64,000 nucleotides of DNA, taken from Deltaproteobacteria bacterium. GTDB lineage: Bacteria; JADJOY01. The notes below the pieces were generated by a model. It was not told the DNA's origin and ran no database searches. It saw only the letters and a list, made by a program, of their open reading frames with translations. The first letter of the stretch is position 1. Each line of letters opens with the position of its first letter. A program made the position numbers and the translations under genes. Of this stretch, positions 1 to 8,154 are shown piece after piece. The stretch covers positions 1 through 64,000 of the forward strand of contig JADJOY010000033.1 in NCBI GenBank assembly GCA_016713535.1, read 5' to 3'.

Positions 1-225
1 CACTCGCCACTCGCGGAAGGCGCGCGCCGCCGCGGTGATCGCGCACTCGGTGAGGTCCGCCTTGGCCGGGACGATGCGCGCCAGCCGCGAGCCGTCGATC
101 GGCGAGCGCGTGGGACGCGGCGTGCCCGCCGCGAACACCGGCTCGCCGTCGATGAGCGCCGACGCGACGCGGCCCTCCTCCTCGAAGCTCACGAAGCCGA
201 GCGGATCGACGATCTCTGTCAGCAT
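1..225 (-). CDS. Aldehyde dehydrogenase, N-terminal part (cut by window edge)
   Basis: The first 75 codons of a gene running off the left edge, starting at an ATG at 225. The visible part holds the stretch SPIDGSRLARI followed by an AxxAFREWR helix. This is the usual N-terminal layout of NAD-dependent aldehyde dehydrogenases, and the SPIDGS form fits the ALDH7/aminoadipate-semialdehyde (Pcd-type) branch. The catalytic Cys and Glu lie outside the window. Only 2 bases separate its start from the stop of the upstream saccharopine dehydrogenase, so the two are surely cotranscribed. This suggests it oxidises aminoadipate semialdehyde released from saccharopine, an inference from context. Another ALDH specificity is possible. 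Confidence 0.72.
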   Translation of the reverse strand, partial: MLTEIVDPLGFVSFEEEGRVASALIDGEPVFAAGTPRPTRSPIDGSRLARIVPAKADLTECAITAAARAFREWRV

Positions 226-227
226 CG

Positions 228-1346
228 TCACACCGGCACCTTCTGCGCGTGACGATCGATCGCGTAGTACTCGCCGAAGCGGTTGCCGAGGAAGCCCTCG
301 AGCTCGACGAACTCCTGGCTCACGAAGCCCTGCCCGGCGAGCTTTCCTTCCCGATGGAGATCCACCACCGCGGCCGCGCCCGCGGCGGTGGTGATCTGGA
401 TCGACGACCAGTGCTCGCCGAGCACGTCTTGGTGGTAGATCTTGCGCGCGTCGACGATCTGCAGGTACTGGCCCTCGTGCCAGCCGCTCACGCTGCAGAA
501 GATCAGCACCACGTCCTGGCGCGTGATCGGCAGCGCGGACTCGAGGATCTCCTTGAGCTGCTTGCGGCGCGCCTTGCTGCTGCCCATCTTCAGCCCGCTG
601 ATCAGGAACTGCATCAGGTACTGGTGCCCGGGGTAGCGGACCGTCTTGTAGTTGAGCTCCTCGACCTTGCCGGCGAGCGTGTCGCAGAGCGTGCCGAGGC
701 CGCCCGAGGTGTTGAACGCCTCGTACTCGAGGCCGTCGAGGGCGAAGTGCTCGAGTCCCTCGAGGGCCAGCACCTCCATCTTGCGACCCGCGTGGATCGC
801 CTCGCACGGGTTGCAGTACTCGTTGATCAGCCCGTCGGTCGACCACGTGAGGTTGTACTTCATGTGGTTCGCCGGGTACTGCGGCAGCGCGCCGACCCGC
901 ATCTTCACGGTGTCGAGCTTCTCGAATCGTTCGGTGAGCGCGTGGGCGAGGATGCCGATGAACCCGGGCGCGAGGCCGCACTGCGGCATGAAGATCTGAC
1001 CGGGTGCCGCCTGCTTGGCGATCGCCTTGATCTTGCGGGTGGTGGAGACGTCCTCGGTGAGGTCGAAGTAGCTCGCGCCGGCGCTGAGCGCCGCCTTGGC
1101 GATCACGTGGTTGACGTCGAAGACGGTCGCCGAGAGCACCGCGCGGCGGCCCGCGAGTGCCTCGGCGAGCTGCTCGGGCGCCCGGACGTTCAGGAGCTGA
1201 GTCTTGACGGGTGCCTGTGCGGCGAGCCGCGAGAGCACGGCCTCGTCACGATCGGCCACCAGCACGTGGTAGTCGCCCGAGTGGGCGAGGAGCTTCGCGA
1301 TGCTGGCGCCGATCTTGCCCGCGCCCACGACGAGAATCGGGTACAT
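228..1346 (-). CDS. Saccharopine dehydrogenase family protein
   Basis: A 372-residue protein beginning with a dinucleotide-binding loop (VVGAGKIGASIAK, residues 6-18) and an acidic residue after strand 2 (ADRD), as in NAD(P)-binding saccharopine dehydrogenases. The stretch CGLAPGFIGILAHAL near residue 125 is typical of the LYS9/lysine-dehydrogenase-like branch, and the length fits. Members of this branch cleave saccharopine to glutamate and aminoadipate semialdehyde, or act on related amino acids. GGAGG stands 4 bases before the ATG. The aldehyde dehydrogenase gene starts 2 bases after the stop, which favours a role in lysine breakdown. Substrate is not proven by sequence; carboxynorspermidine or lysine dehydrogenase activity is an alternative. 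Confidence 0.85.
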   Translation of the reverse strand: MYPILVVGAGKIGASIAKLLAHSGDYHVLVADRDEAVLSRLAAQAPVKTQLLNVRAPEQLAEALAGRRAVLSATVFDVNHVIAKAALSAGASYFDLTEDVSTTRKIKAIAKQAAPGQIFMPQCGLAPGFIGILAHALTERFEKLDTVKMRVGALPQYPANHMKYNLTWSTDGLINEYCNPCEAIHAGRKMEVLALEGLEHFALDGLEYEAFNTSGGLGTLCDTLAGKVEELNYKTVRYPGHQYLMQFLISGLKMGSSKARRKQLKEILESALPITRQDVVLIFCSVSGWHEGQYLQIVDARKIYHQDVLGEHWSSIQITTAAGAAAVVDLHREGKLAGQGFVSQEFVELEGFLGNRFGEYYAIDRHAQKVPV

Positions 1347-1450
1347 GGCGCCTCCGGAGACGGTCGAGCGCTGGAATCGTCCATGCTACCGACCGCCGCG
1401 AACGGCGGGCAAGGCGAGACGTCGGCCCCACGCGCTAGGCTCTGCCATCC

Positions 1451-1509
1451 GTAGCGCGGGGGCTCGTCCCCCGCCATCGTGATGTGCGGGGGACGAGCCC
1501 CCGCGCTAC
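1451..1509. repeat. Perfect 24-bp inverted repeat, hairpin/REP-like element
   Basis: Two exact 24-base arms (1451-1474 and 1486-1509) flank an 11-base loop. Each arm is itself a small hairpin of the GCGGGGG-CTCGT-CCCCCGC type. The TAG stop of the acyl-CoA ligase (1506-1508) lies inside the right arm. There is no U-tract, so this is not a classical intrinsic terminator. It may act as an mRNA 3'-end barrier or be one copy of a dispersed palindromic repeat. Confidence 0.85.
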
Positions 1510-3131
1510 GAGGGCGCGGTCGCGGCGAGCGCGTCGCGGAGCGCCGCCTTGTTGACCTTCTCGAGGGTCGCGCGCGGGAGTGCCTCGACCAGCTCGATCC
1601 GGCGCGGCACCTTGAAGTCGGCGAGCTTTCCTCGCGCATGCGCGAGGATCCGCTCGCGAAACGGCTCGGCGTCGGTCCCGGGCGCCGCGATCACGCACGC
1701 CACCGGCACCTCGTCGAGGAGCTCGTCCGCGAGCCCCACCACCGCGACCTCGAGCACCCCGGGGACTTCCTGGATCACGCGCTCGATCTCGGACGAGGCG
1801 ACGTTCTCGCCGCCGACCTTGAGCATGTCCTTCTCGCGATCGACGAAGTAGAGCCAGCCCTCCTCGTCGTAGCGCATGCGGTCACCGGTCGCGAACCACC
1901 CGTCGCGGCTGAACGCCGCCGCGGTGGCGCGCGGACGGTTGTGGTACTCGAGGGCGAGGGACACGCCGCGCTCGCCGCGCACGTAGAGCGCGCCCGGCAC
2001 CGTGGGCGGCACGGGGATGCCCTCCTCGTCGAGGAGCCGGATCTGGTAGCCGGGCGCCGGACGGCCGATCGCGCCCTCGGGCGCGCCGGCGTCCCACGTT
2101 CCGATGACGGCCGCGGACACCGTCTCCGTCATGCCGTACCAGCCGAGCGTCTTGAGGCGGAAGCGTGCGTCGACCTTGCCGGAGCTGATGCCGTAGCCCC
2201 ACAGCCTGAACGCGTGCTCGGGCAGCTCGTCGCGCGGGATCCGGCTACCGTCGGCCTTGCGCAACAGCGCCATCACGAAGAACGGGATCATCGAGCTCGC
2301 CGTCGCGCCGTGGTGCGCGGCGGTCCGCCAGAAGCCGCTGCGCGAGAACCCCGGCACGAGCACCACCGTCGCCCCCGCCGCCCACGACGCGAGCACCGAG
2401 TAGATCTGCGCGTTCACGTGGAAGAGCGGCATCTGCACCAGGTAGACGTCGTCCGCGGCGAGCTTCTGGTGCAGGCACATCTGGCCCGCGCCCCACAGGT
2501 AGTTGGCGTGGGTGAGGACGACGCCCTTGGGGCGGCTGGTGGTGCCGGAGGTGTAGAGGATGCTGCACGGATCGAGCGGCCCGGCCGGCGACGGTGGCGC
2601 CGGCGACAATGCGGCGCCCTCCGCGAGGAGTGGCGCGAGGTGCTCGTTGACGCGTCCGTCGCCCTCGATGGGCGCGGCGTCGTCGTCGACCAGGATCACG
2701 AGCCGCACCGCCGGCGGCAGCGCCTCGGCCACCACGTCGCGGCGCGCCGCCGACGTGACGATCGCGCACGCCTCGGAGTCCTCGAGGTAGAAGCGCAGCT
2801 CGTCCGCGGCGGAGCGCGCGTTGGTCGAGACGCACACCGCGCCGAGCCGCGCCAGCGCCCACCACACCAGCACCGACTCGGGGCGGTTGTCGAGGTGGAC
2901 GCAGACCTTGTGGCCGCGCGTGATGCCGCGCGCCGCGAGCGCTGCCGCGAGCCACGCGACGTTCGACGCCCACCCCGCGTAGCTCACGCGCCGGACCGCA
3001 TCCGCCCGCGCGCCGTGCTCGGGGTCCCACACCAGGAAGGTCGCGTCACCGCGCTCGGCGGCACGCCGCTCGACGAGCTCGGCGAGGTTCCGTCCGAGCT
3101 CCGACACGGTCGAGGGGGTGGCGCTGGGCAT
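1506..3131 (-). CDS. AMP-dependent acyl-CoA ligase
   Basis: About 541 residues, an ANL-superfamily adenylating enzyme that activates a carboxylic acid to its CoA thioester through an acyl-AMP. Visible motifs, in order, are the P-loop YTSGTTSRPKGV, the A5-type motif GWYGMTETV, the ATGD motif (WFATGDRMRYD), the hinge DREKDMLKVGGENV and the C-terminal lysine-region fold. The substrate acid cannot be read from sequence; the GWYGMTE form resembles the carnitine/crotonobetaine or fatty-acyl ligase groups. I chose the ATG at 3131; an in-frame GTG at 3152 would add seven residues. The gene is divergent from an SDR gene and its stop codon sits in a strong inverted repeat. No membrane segments. Confidence 0.9.
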   Translation of the reverse strand: MPSATPSTVSELGRNLAELVERRAAERGDATFLVWDPEHGARADAVRRVSYAGWASNVAWLAAALAARGITRGHKVCVHLDNRPESVLVWWALARLGAVCVSTNARSAADELRFYLEDSEACAIVTSAARRDVVAEALPPAVRLVILVDDDAAPIEGDGRVNEHLAPLLAEGAALSPAPPSPAGPLDPCSILYTSGTTSRPKGVVLTHANYLWGAGQMCLHQKLAADDVYLVQMPLFHVNAQIYSVLASWAAGATVVLVPGFSRSGFWRTAAHHGATASSMIPFFVMALLRKADGSRIPRDELPEHAFRLWGYGISSGKVDARFRLKTLGWYGMTETVSAAVIGTWDAGAPEGAIGRPAPGYQIRLLDEEGIPVPPTVPGALYVRGERGVSLALEYHNRPRATAAAFSRDGWFATGDRMRYDEEGWLYFVDREKDMLKVGGENVASSEIERVIQEVPGVLEVAVVGLADELLDEVPVACVIAAPGTDAEPFRERILAHARGKLADFKVPRRIELVEALPRATLEKVNKAALRDALAATAPS

Positions 3132-3216
3132 GCGGGCGGCGCAGATTGCCACGGGCGCGCGTCAAAACCTACATCCGGTACCGTGGATCGGCCGTAATCG
3201 AGCGAGGGGGGGAGCG

Positions 3217-4053
3217 ATGAGCGATTGGAACGGGGCGACGGTGATGGTCACGGGAGCGGCGTCGGGCATCGGCCTGGCACTCTCGATCGCAATGGTGAAG
3301 CGCGGCGCCGACGTGTGGATGACCGACGTCAACGGCCCGGGCGTGCAGCAGGCGGCGGAGGCGCTCGGCCCCAAGGCGCGCTGGGCCAAGCTCGACGTGC
3401 GCGACACGCTCGCGATGCGCGAGGTGATCGAGCGCATCGCTCGCGACCGCGAGCGGCTCGACTACCTCTTCAACAACGCTGGCATCGGGGTGGGCGGCGA
3501 GGCTCACGAGCTTTCGGTTCCGCACTACGACCGCATCCTCGACGTCAACGTTCGCGGCGTCGTGAACGGCGTCGCGGCCGCCTACCCGATCATGGTGCGC
3601 CAGCGCTCCGGGCACATCGTGAACACCGCGTCGATGGCCGGCCTCACGCCGGCGCCGCTGCTCGTGCCGTACGCTATGACCAAGCACGCGGTGGTCGGGC
3701 TGAGCACCAGCCTGCGTCTCGAGGCGCGGAACTTCGGTGTGCGCGTGAGCGCCCTCTGCCCGTCTGCGATCGACACGCCGATCCTCGACGCGGACAACCC
3801 TGGCGATCTTCCCAAGCTTCCCTGGCGACCCGACATCCGCCGGTTCTTGACCAAGCTGTGCGGCCCGCCCTATCCGCCCACCCGCCTCGCCGCGGAAGCG
3901 CTGCGTGGCGTCGAGCGTGACCAGGCGCTCATCGTGGTGCCGCGGATCGCCCGCGTGATCGCGCTGCTCTACCGCTTCGCCCCGGGCCTGGTCTCGTTCG
4001 GCACCGGCTTCACCCTGCGCCAGACGCTGAACGAGCGGCCCGAAGGCGTGTGA
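3217..4053 (+). CDS. Short-chain dehydrogenase/reductase
   Basis: A 278-residue classical SDR: cofactor loop TGAASGIG (about 12-19), NNAG (about 86-89), catalytic Ser in NTASMAG, and YAMTK (Tyr and Lys). The first basic residue after strand 2 is absent and an Asp is present (TDVNG), favouring NAD over NADP. ATG 3217 is preceded by a purine-rich GAGGGGGGGAG. An upstream in-frame start at 3118 would add 33 residues not expected in this family. About 60 C-terminal residues beyond the core (after the CPSAIDTP segment) are hydrophobic and could lie against the membrane. The gene is divergent from the acyl-CoA ligase, so lipid or steroid metabolism is plausible; the substrate is unknown. Confidence 0.9.
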   Translation: MSDWNGATVMVTGAASGIGLALSIAMVKRGADVWMTDVNGPGVQQAAEALGPKARWAKLDVRDTLAMREVIERIARDRERLDYLFNNAGIGVGGEAHELSVPHYDRILDVNVRGVVNGVAAAYPIMVRQRSGHIVNTASMAGLTPAPLLVPYAMTKHAVVGLSTSLRLEARNFGVRVSALCPSAIDTPILDADNPGDLPKLPWRPDIRRFLTKLCGPPYPPTRLAAEALRGVERDQALIVVPRIARVIALLYRFAPGLVSFGTGFTLRQTLNERPEGV

Positions 4054-4253
4054 GCGCATCGAGCCCGAGCGGTGCCGCGGACCGCGCCGCCTCCAGACCA
4101 CTCGTGCGAGTGCGCGCCCGCTCCGTCGGGCACGAGCGACTCTCTGGCCCCACGTCTCGCCGGCCCGCCGGAGGCGTGCCCTCCGAGATGAGCGCGAGCG
4201 GTTGAAGACCCTCGCGGGGGCACGGAGGCCGCCGCGCTACGGCCGCGGTCGTA

Positions 4254-4278
4254 GCGACGGGGTTCCATCCCCCGTCGC
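4254..4278. repeat. Small G/C hairpin in the SDR/DUF885 intergenic region
   Basis: Arms GCGACGGGG (4254-4262) and CCCCGTCGC (4270-4278) form a 9-bp stem between two convergent genes. It begins with the same GTAGCG context seen at 1451 and, in less complete form, near 4236 and 8155. I see no coding capacity in the 280-base gap 4054-4335. Confidence 0.6.
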
Positions 4279-4335
4279 CAGCGGGAGCCGAGGCGGAGTC
4301 GTTGCGCGCGATCTGTGGCTTCGTGGACGATCCAG

Positions 4336-6148
4336 CTACGGCGCGGCCGTCGCCGCCGCCTGCTCGCGAGGCACGAACTCCTCGGCGACGGCCTTGGCGA
4401 GCAGCCGCGGCGGCACGAGCCCCTGGCTCAGCACGAAGTCGTTGAACTTCATGCGGTCGAAGTGCGCGCCGAGCGCGAGCTGGGCCCCGGCGCGGATCTC
4501 GAGCAGCCGCGCGTAGCCGACGAAGTAGGACACGGCCTGCGCCGGCGAGAGGAACGTGTAGCGGTCGACCTCCTGCCTGGCCATCGGCTCCGATAGCACC
4601 ACGTCCTCGCGCAGGATGCGGTACGCCGCCTCCTGGGTGACCTTGCCACTCTGCAAGCCGGGGTCGAGCATCGCGCGAGCGGCACGCATCAGGCGGTGCT
4701 GGAGCGCGACGAGCTGGCCCTCGATCGGCTCGTACGGCTGCGTCTCGGCTTCGGCGTAGAGCGCCCACCCCTCGACGTTGACGCTGTTGAACGCGAACAG
4801 CACCCGCGCCACCGAGATCCCCTGCTCGATGTTGCGCGCGAACTGCAGCTCGTGGCCGGGCCGCCCCTCGTGGGCCCCGAGGGTCCACGACGCCGCCTCG
4901 AACGTGAAGTCGTCGAACGAAAGCGTGGCCGCGCCTTGCGACGCGACCCGAAGCGGCAGCGAGAACACCGCGCGCTCCCCGGTGTTGCCGAGCAGCCGTG
5001 GGGCCCGGATGTGCGGCGCGGGTACCGCCGCGCTCTCCGCGGCGCTCGAGAGCTCGATCAGCATCGGTCGCGCCGGCAGGGTCACGATCTTCTCGCGGCG
5101 GATGATCTCCTCGAGATCGCGGATGCGCTTCTGGTAGTGCGCGAGGATGGTCTTCTCGCCGAGCTGCTTCTTCTTGAGCGCGCGGATCACGTCGCGGTAG
5201 TCGGTGGCGCGGAGGCCCTTCTCGCGCGCGACGCGCGGCGCGAGCGCCTGCATCTGGGTCTGGAGCTCGAGGAACGCGGCGCGCGCGCGCCGCTCGACCT
5301 CCTCGACCGGCAGGTCGACGCCGACCGCCTCGAGGAGAGCACGTAGAGCTCCGGCGGCAGCCGAAGTCGTCGCGTGCCTTGGGGAGCACCTCGGCGCGCA
5401 GGAACTCGCGGTAGGTCTCGGCCTGGGTGGCGAGCGCGGTCAGCGCATCCTCGGCGCCCTCGATCTTCCACTTCTCGAAGAGCTGCTTCACGCCGTCCAC
5501 GTAGGCCGGGACGTCGCCGATCTCCTTCTCCACCTCGCCCCGCACCGGCGCGAGCAGCCCGGGCTCGCCTGCGCGCTCGCGGTAGCGCTCGGCCGCGCGC
5601 TGGAAGATCGAGACCGAACCGGGCTCGAGCCCCACGTACCGGCGCAGGCGCGGAAGCGCCGAGGCGTGCCGCTCCGGCGCGACCTGCTCGTCGAGAAGCG
5701 CCTGCTCGCCCCCGAACACGATCAGCGCCGCCGGTACGAACGGCAGCTGGAGGCGATGCGTGACCTCCACCCGTCGCTGGCTGCGGCGCGCCGACTCGAG
5801 CAGGATCTCGAGGTCCTGGCGCACCCGCGGATCCTGCTCGGCCGCGAGGCGGGGCTCGAGCTGAGCGATGGCGGCGTCGAGCGCCTCGACGTAGCGCCGC
5901 TCCGGCTCGGGCTCGAGATCGATCACCTTCGTGTCGAAGCCGGGCACGCCGAAGCGGCTCGCATCCTCGGGGAAGAAGGCCGCGTTGGCCTGGAGCAGCA
6001 CCTGCGCGTGCTCGTTGCTGCGCTCGATCCAGCCGCGATCCTCGTCCGCGGCACGCACGACGGCCGAAAACGCCGCGCTCACGCCCAGCGCCAGCACCAG
6101 CGACGACGTCACGCGGCGAGGACCGCGCGAGCCACGAAATCCCTGCAT
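4336..6148 (-). CDS. DUF885 family secreted protein (frame broken)
   Basis: A protein of about 600 residues with an N-terminal signal peptide (hydrophobic VLALGVSAAFSAVVRAA then charged mature start). It matches the DUF885 family, uncharacterised bacterial exported proteins related to zinc-dependent peptidases. The first frame runs from 6148 to about 5370 and ends in KARDDFG. The last frame is recovered from about 5335 to the stop at 4336. Between them the family stretch LPPELYVL appears in the third frame, so two single-base breaks lie within some 35 bases; both are repaired by adding one C. The C-terminal half has SVNVEGWALYAE, a GHELQ motif and YFVGYARL, all usual in DUF885. A catalytic role as peptidase is an inference. 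Confidence 0.8.
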
Positions 6149-6284
6149 GGCGAGCCTCCGTTCGATCGGAATCCGGGCGGCAAATGCCCGATCCCGGCCG
6201 CCACCCCAACCTCGCGGGACGGAATCCGTCGCGCCGGCCGCGCGCTGGACGCCCGCCGAGCGCGCGACCTATACATCGTGGGTC

Positions 6285-6863
6285 ATGCCCCGCAGAGCCG
6301 CCATTCGCCCGCGAGCCACGCGCTCGACGGTCTCGATGCCGGCCGCCGAGCCTTCGCCGACCCCGGAGGCGCAGCTCGTCATGGACGCTCTGCGGCGCAT
6401 CGTGCGCAGCCTGCGCCAGTCGGCACGGGCCGCCGAGGACCGCCTGGGCATCAGCGCCGCGCAGCTCTTCGTGCTCCACGAGGTGGGACGCGGATCCAAG
6501 CTTTCGATCAACGAACTCGCCGAGCGCACGCTCACCGACCAGAGCTCGGTCTCGGTGGTGGTGAAGCGCCTCGCGGAGAAGCGCCTGGTGGAGCGCCAGC
6601 CCTCCGCCGAGGACGCGCGCCGGACCGAGGTGATGCTCACCGCCAGGGGCCGCGCGCTGCTCCGCAACGCGCCCGAAGCGACCCAGGTGGAGCTGATCGC
6701 GGGACTGGATCGCCTGGCGCCCGCGGACCGCGCGTCGCTCGCGCGCCTCCTCACCGAGCTGGTCGCGGGGCTCGAGACGGCGTCGAGCGCCGCGCCGATG
6801 TTCTTCGAGGACGGCGAGGCGGCGGTCCGGACCCGCCCCCACGCCGCCACGCCCGAACGCTGA
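6285..6863 (+). CDS. MarR family transcriptional regulator
   Basis: About 192 residues. The core (about 30-160) is a MarR winged helix: helix LFVLHEVGRGSKLSINELAERT, recognition helix region DQSSVSVVVKRLAEKRLVERQ, and wing residues SAEDARRTEVMLTARGRALL. These proteins bind palindromic operators as dimers and are often released by small phenolic or lipophilic ligands. The first 30 residues are basic and proline-rich; an internal ATG (MPAAEP) would also be acceptable. It is divergent from the DUF885 gene with a 136-base gap, so that gene may be its target. Confidence 0.9.
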   Translation: MPRRAAIRPRATRSTVSMPAAEPSPTPEAQLVMDALRRIVRSLRQSARAAEDRLGISAAQLFVLHEVGRGSKLSINELAERTLTDQSSVSVVVKRLAEKRLVERQPSAEDARRTEVMLTARGRALLRNAPEATQVELIAGLDRLAPADRASLARLLTELVAGLETASSAAPMFFEDGEAAVRTRPHAATPER

Positions 6864-6994
6864 GGGGTCGGAGACGGAGGCCGCCGCCGCCCGCGGCCGG
6901 TCGGCTCGACGGCGCGCTTGGCCGGCTGCATGGTGTCCCATAGATTGACGCGACCGCGCGCGCCACCCACCGGCGCCACGGACCGGAGCCGCCG

Positions 6995-7423
6995 TTGAGC
7001 CAACCGATCGACCTCGCGTCCTTCGTCGCGTCCGCCGCGGACGCCATCGTGATCGCCGACCGTGACGGCCGCATCGTGTTGTGGAACGGCGGCGCCGAGA
7101 CGATCTTCGGCCACCTCGCCGCCGAGGCGCTTGGCGAGAGCCTCGACCTGATCATCCCCGAGCGCTTCCGCGCCCGGCACTGGGTGGGATTCCGGGCCAC
7201 CATGGAGACCGGACACACCCGCCACGCCGGCGCCGTGCTGCAGGTTCCCGCCACCCACAAGGACGGGCGGCGCATGTCGATCTCGTTCACGGTCGCGCTG
7301 CTCACGGACGCGGGCGGGCGAGTGACCGGCATCGGCGCCATCCTGCGCGACGACACCGCCCGCTGGCGGGCCGAACGGGAGCTCCGCGCGCGGCTCGCCG
7401 CCGTGGAGGGCACGATCGCCTGA
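6995..7423 (+). CDS. Stand-alone PAS domain protein
   Basis: A 142-residue protein made almost only of one PAS fold: ADAIVIADRDGRIVLWN, GAETIFGH, the helix around LDLIIPERFRARHW, and the closing strand GRVTGIGAILRDDTARW followed by a short coiled-coil-like tail. PAS domains sense ligands or redox state; here no output domain follows before the stop at 7423. The start is a TTG (6995). A possible reading is a sensory partner acting in trans, or the surviving N-terminus of a longer sensor. The reading frame shows no obvious break. Confidence 0.8.
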   Translation: MSQPIDLASFVASAADAIVIADRDGRIVLWNGGAETIFGHLAAEALGESLDLIIPERFRARHWVGFRATMETGHTRHAGAVLQVPATHKDGRRMSISFTVALLTDAGGRVTGIGAILRDDTARWRAERELRARLAAVEGTIA

Positions 7424-7472
7424 CCCGGGCCCGTGCCGGGCGGCGCGCTTCCGACCGCGCCCTCGAACGACG

Positions 7473-7730
7473 ATGGACGCGCGCCCGCTCGCCCACACGC
7501 CGCTCTCGATGCCGAGCGCGGACGTGGAGCGCTTGCCGGTGGTCGATCGTCACGAGCCGCGCCGGGTGACCAGCTTCCTCACGCGCAGCGACCCGCTCGC
7601 GCCGTATGGGCGCACTTCGTCGGACGAGAACCTCCCTCCGCGAACGCCGCGCGAGCCCCGGCGCCGCCGTGGCGGGCGCGACGACCCGGGTGTGCCGCGG
7701 TCCCCGCGTGCACGAGCGCGCGCGGCGTGA
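7473..7730 (+). pseudogene. CBS-domain remnant
   Basis: In the 355-base gap after the PAS gene, a frame reads VERLPVVDRHEPRRV, then FLTRSDPLAPYGR. This is the second half of a CBS domain as found at the C-terminus of ClC chloride channels or CBS-pair proteins. Nothing before the first residues looks like the rest of such a protein, and after about 7640 the frame turns into an Arg/Pro-rich shadow. I read it as a relic of a deleted gene. A functional 85-residue peptide is less likely. Confidence 0.5.
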
Positions 7731-7778
7731 GAAACTCGCGCGCCGCGCATGCCGCGCGACAGTCCTGGGGAGGCATCC

Positions 7779-8102
7779 ATGCTGAATCGTCGCTTCCGTG
7801 CCGTCGTCTCCGCCGCCGCGCTCGGCGGGACGTTCCTTGCCGTCGTGCCCCTGGCGCGCGCCGAAGGCTCGCTGTTCGACGTCGCGAGCGCGCAGGCGAT
7901 GCGTGACGGCCTCAAGTCGCGCATCAAGCAGCCGGTGACCCTCAGGCTCGCCGGCTCGGACAAGGACATGAGCGGTACGGTGGTAGCGGTCGGCGACGAA
8001 GCGGTCCACCTCACCCAGATCGGCGGGATGGAGTTTTACGACGCGCTCGTTCGCATCTCCGACATCGAGGCGATCCTGGTGCGCCGACCCGTGGGCGGCT
8101 GA
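7779..8102 (+). CDS. Small exported protein of unknown function
   Basis: A 107-residue protein with a clear signal peptide: basic start MLNRRFRAVV, hydrophobic core, cleavage near LARAEG. The mature part has a short helix and then a small beta domain (PVTLRLAGSDKDMSGTVVAV, HLTQIGGMEFYDALVRISDIEAI). It resembles an SH3/Sm-like barrel in its alternation of V/L and G, but I do not recognise a family. GGGGAGG lies 6 bases before the ATG at 7779; an upstream ATG at 7749 would spoil the signal peptide. Likely periplasmic. Confidence 0.75.
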   Translation: MLNRRFRAVVSAAALGGTFLAVVPLARAEGSLFDVASAQAMRDGLKSRIKQPVTLRLAGSDKDMSGTVVAVGDEAVHLTQIGGMEFYDALVRISDIEAILVRRPVGG

Positions 8103-8154
8103 CGGGAGTCCAGGGCCAGTCGGCGGCCCGGAGACGTGGGGCTTCGCCGGCCCG

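Noticed and set aside
5187-6943. Long frames on both strands around the DUF885 and MarR genes
   Set aside because: They have no recognisable motifs and overlap real genes in other frames. The DUF885 reading across two slips accounts for the coding signal.
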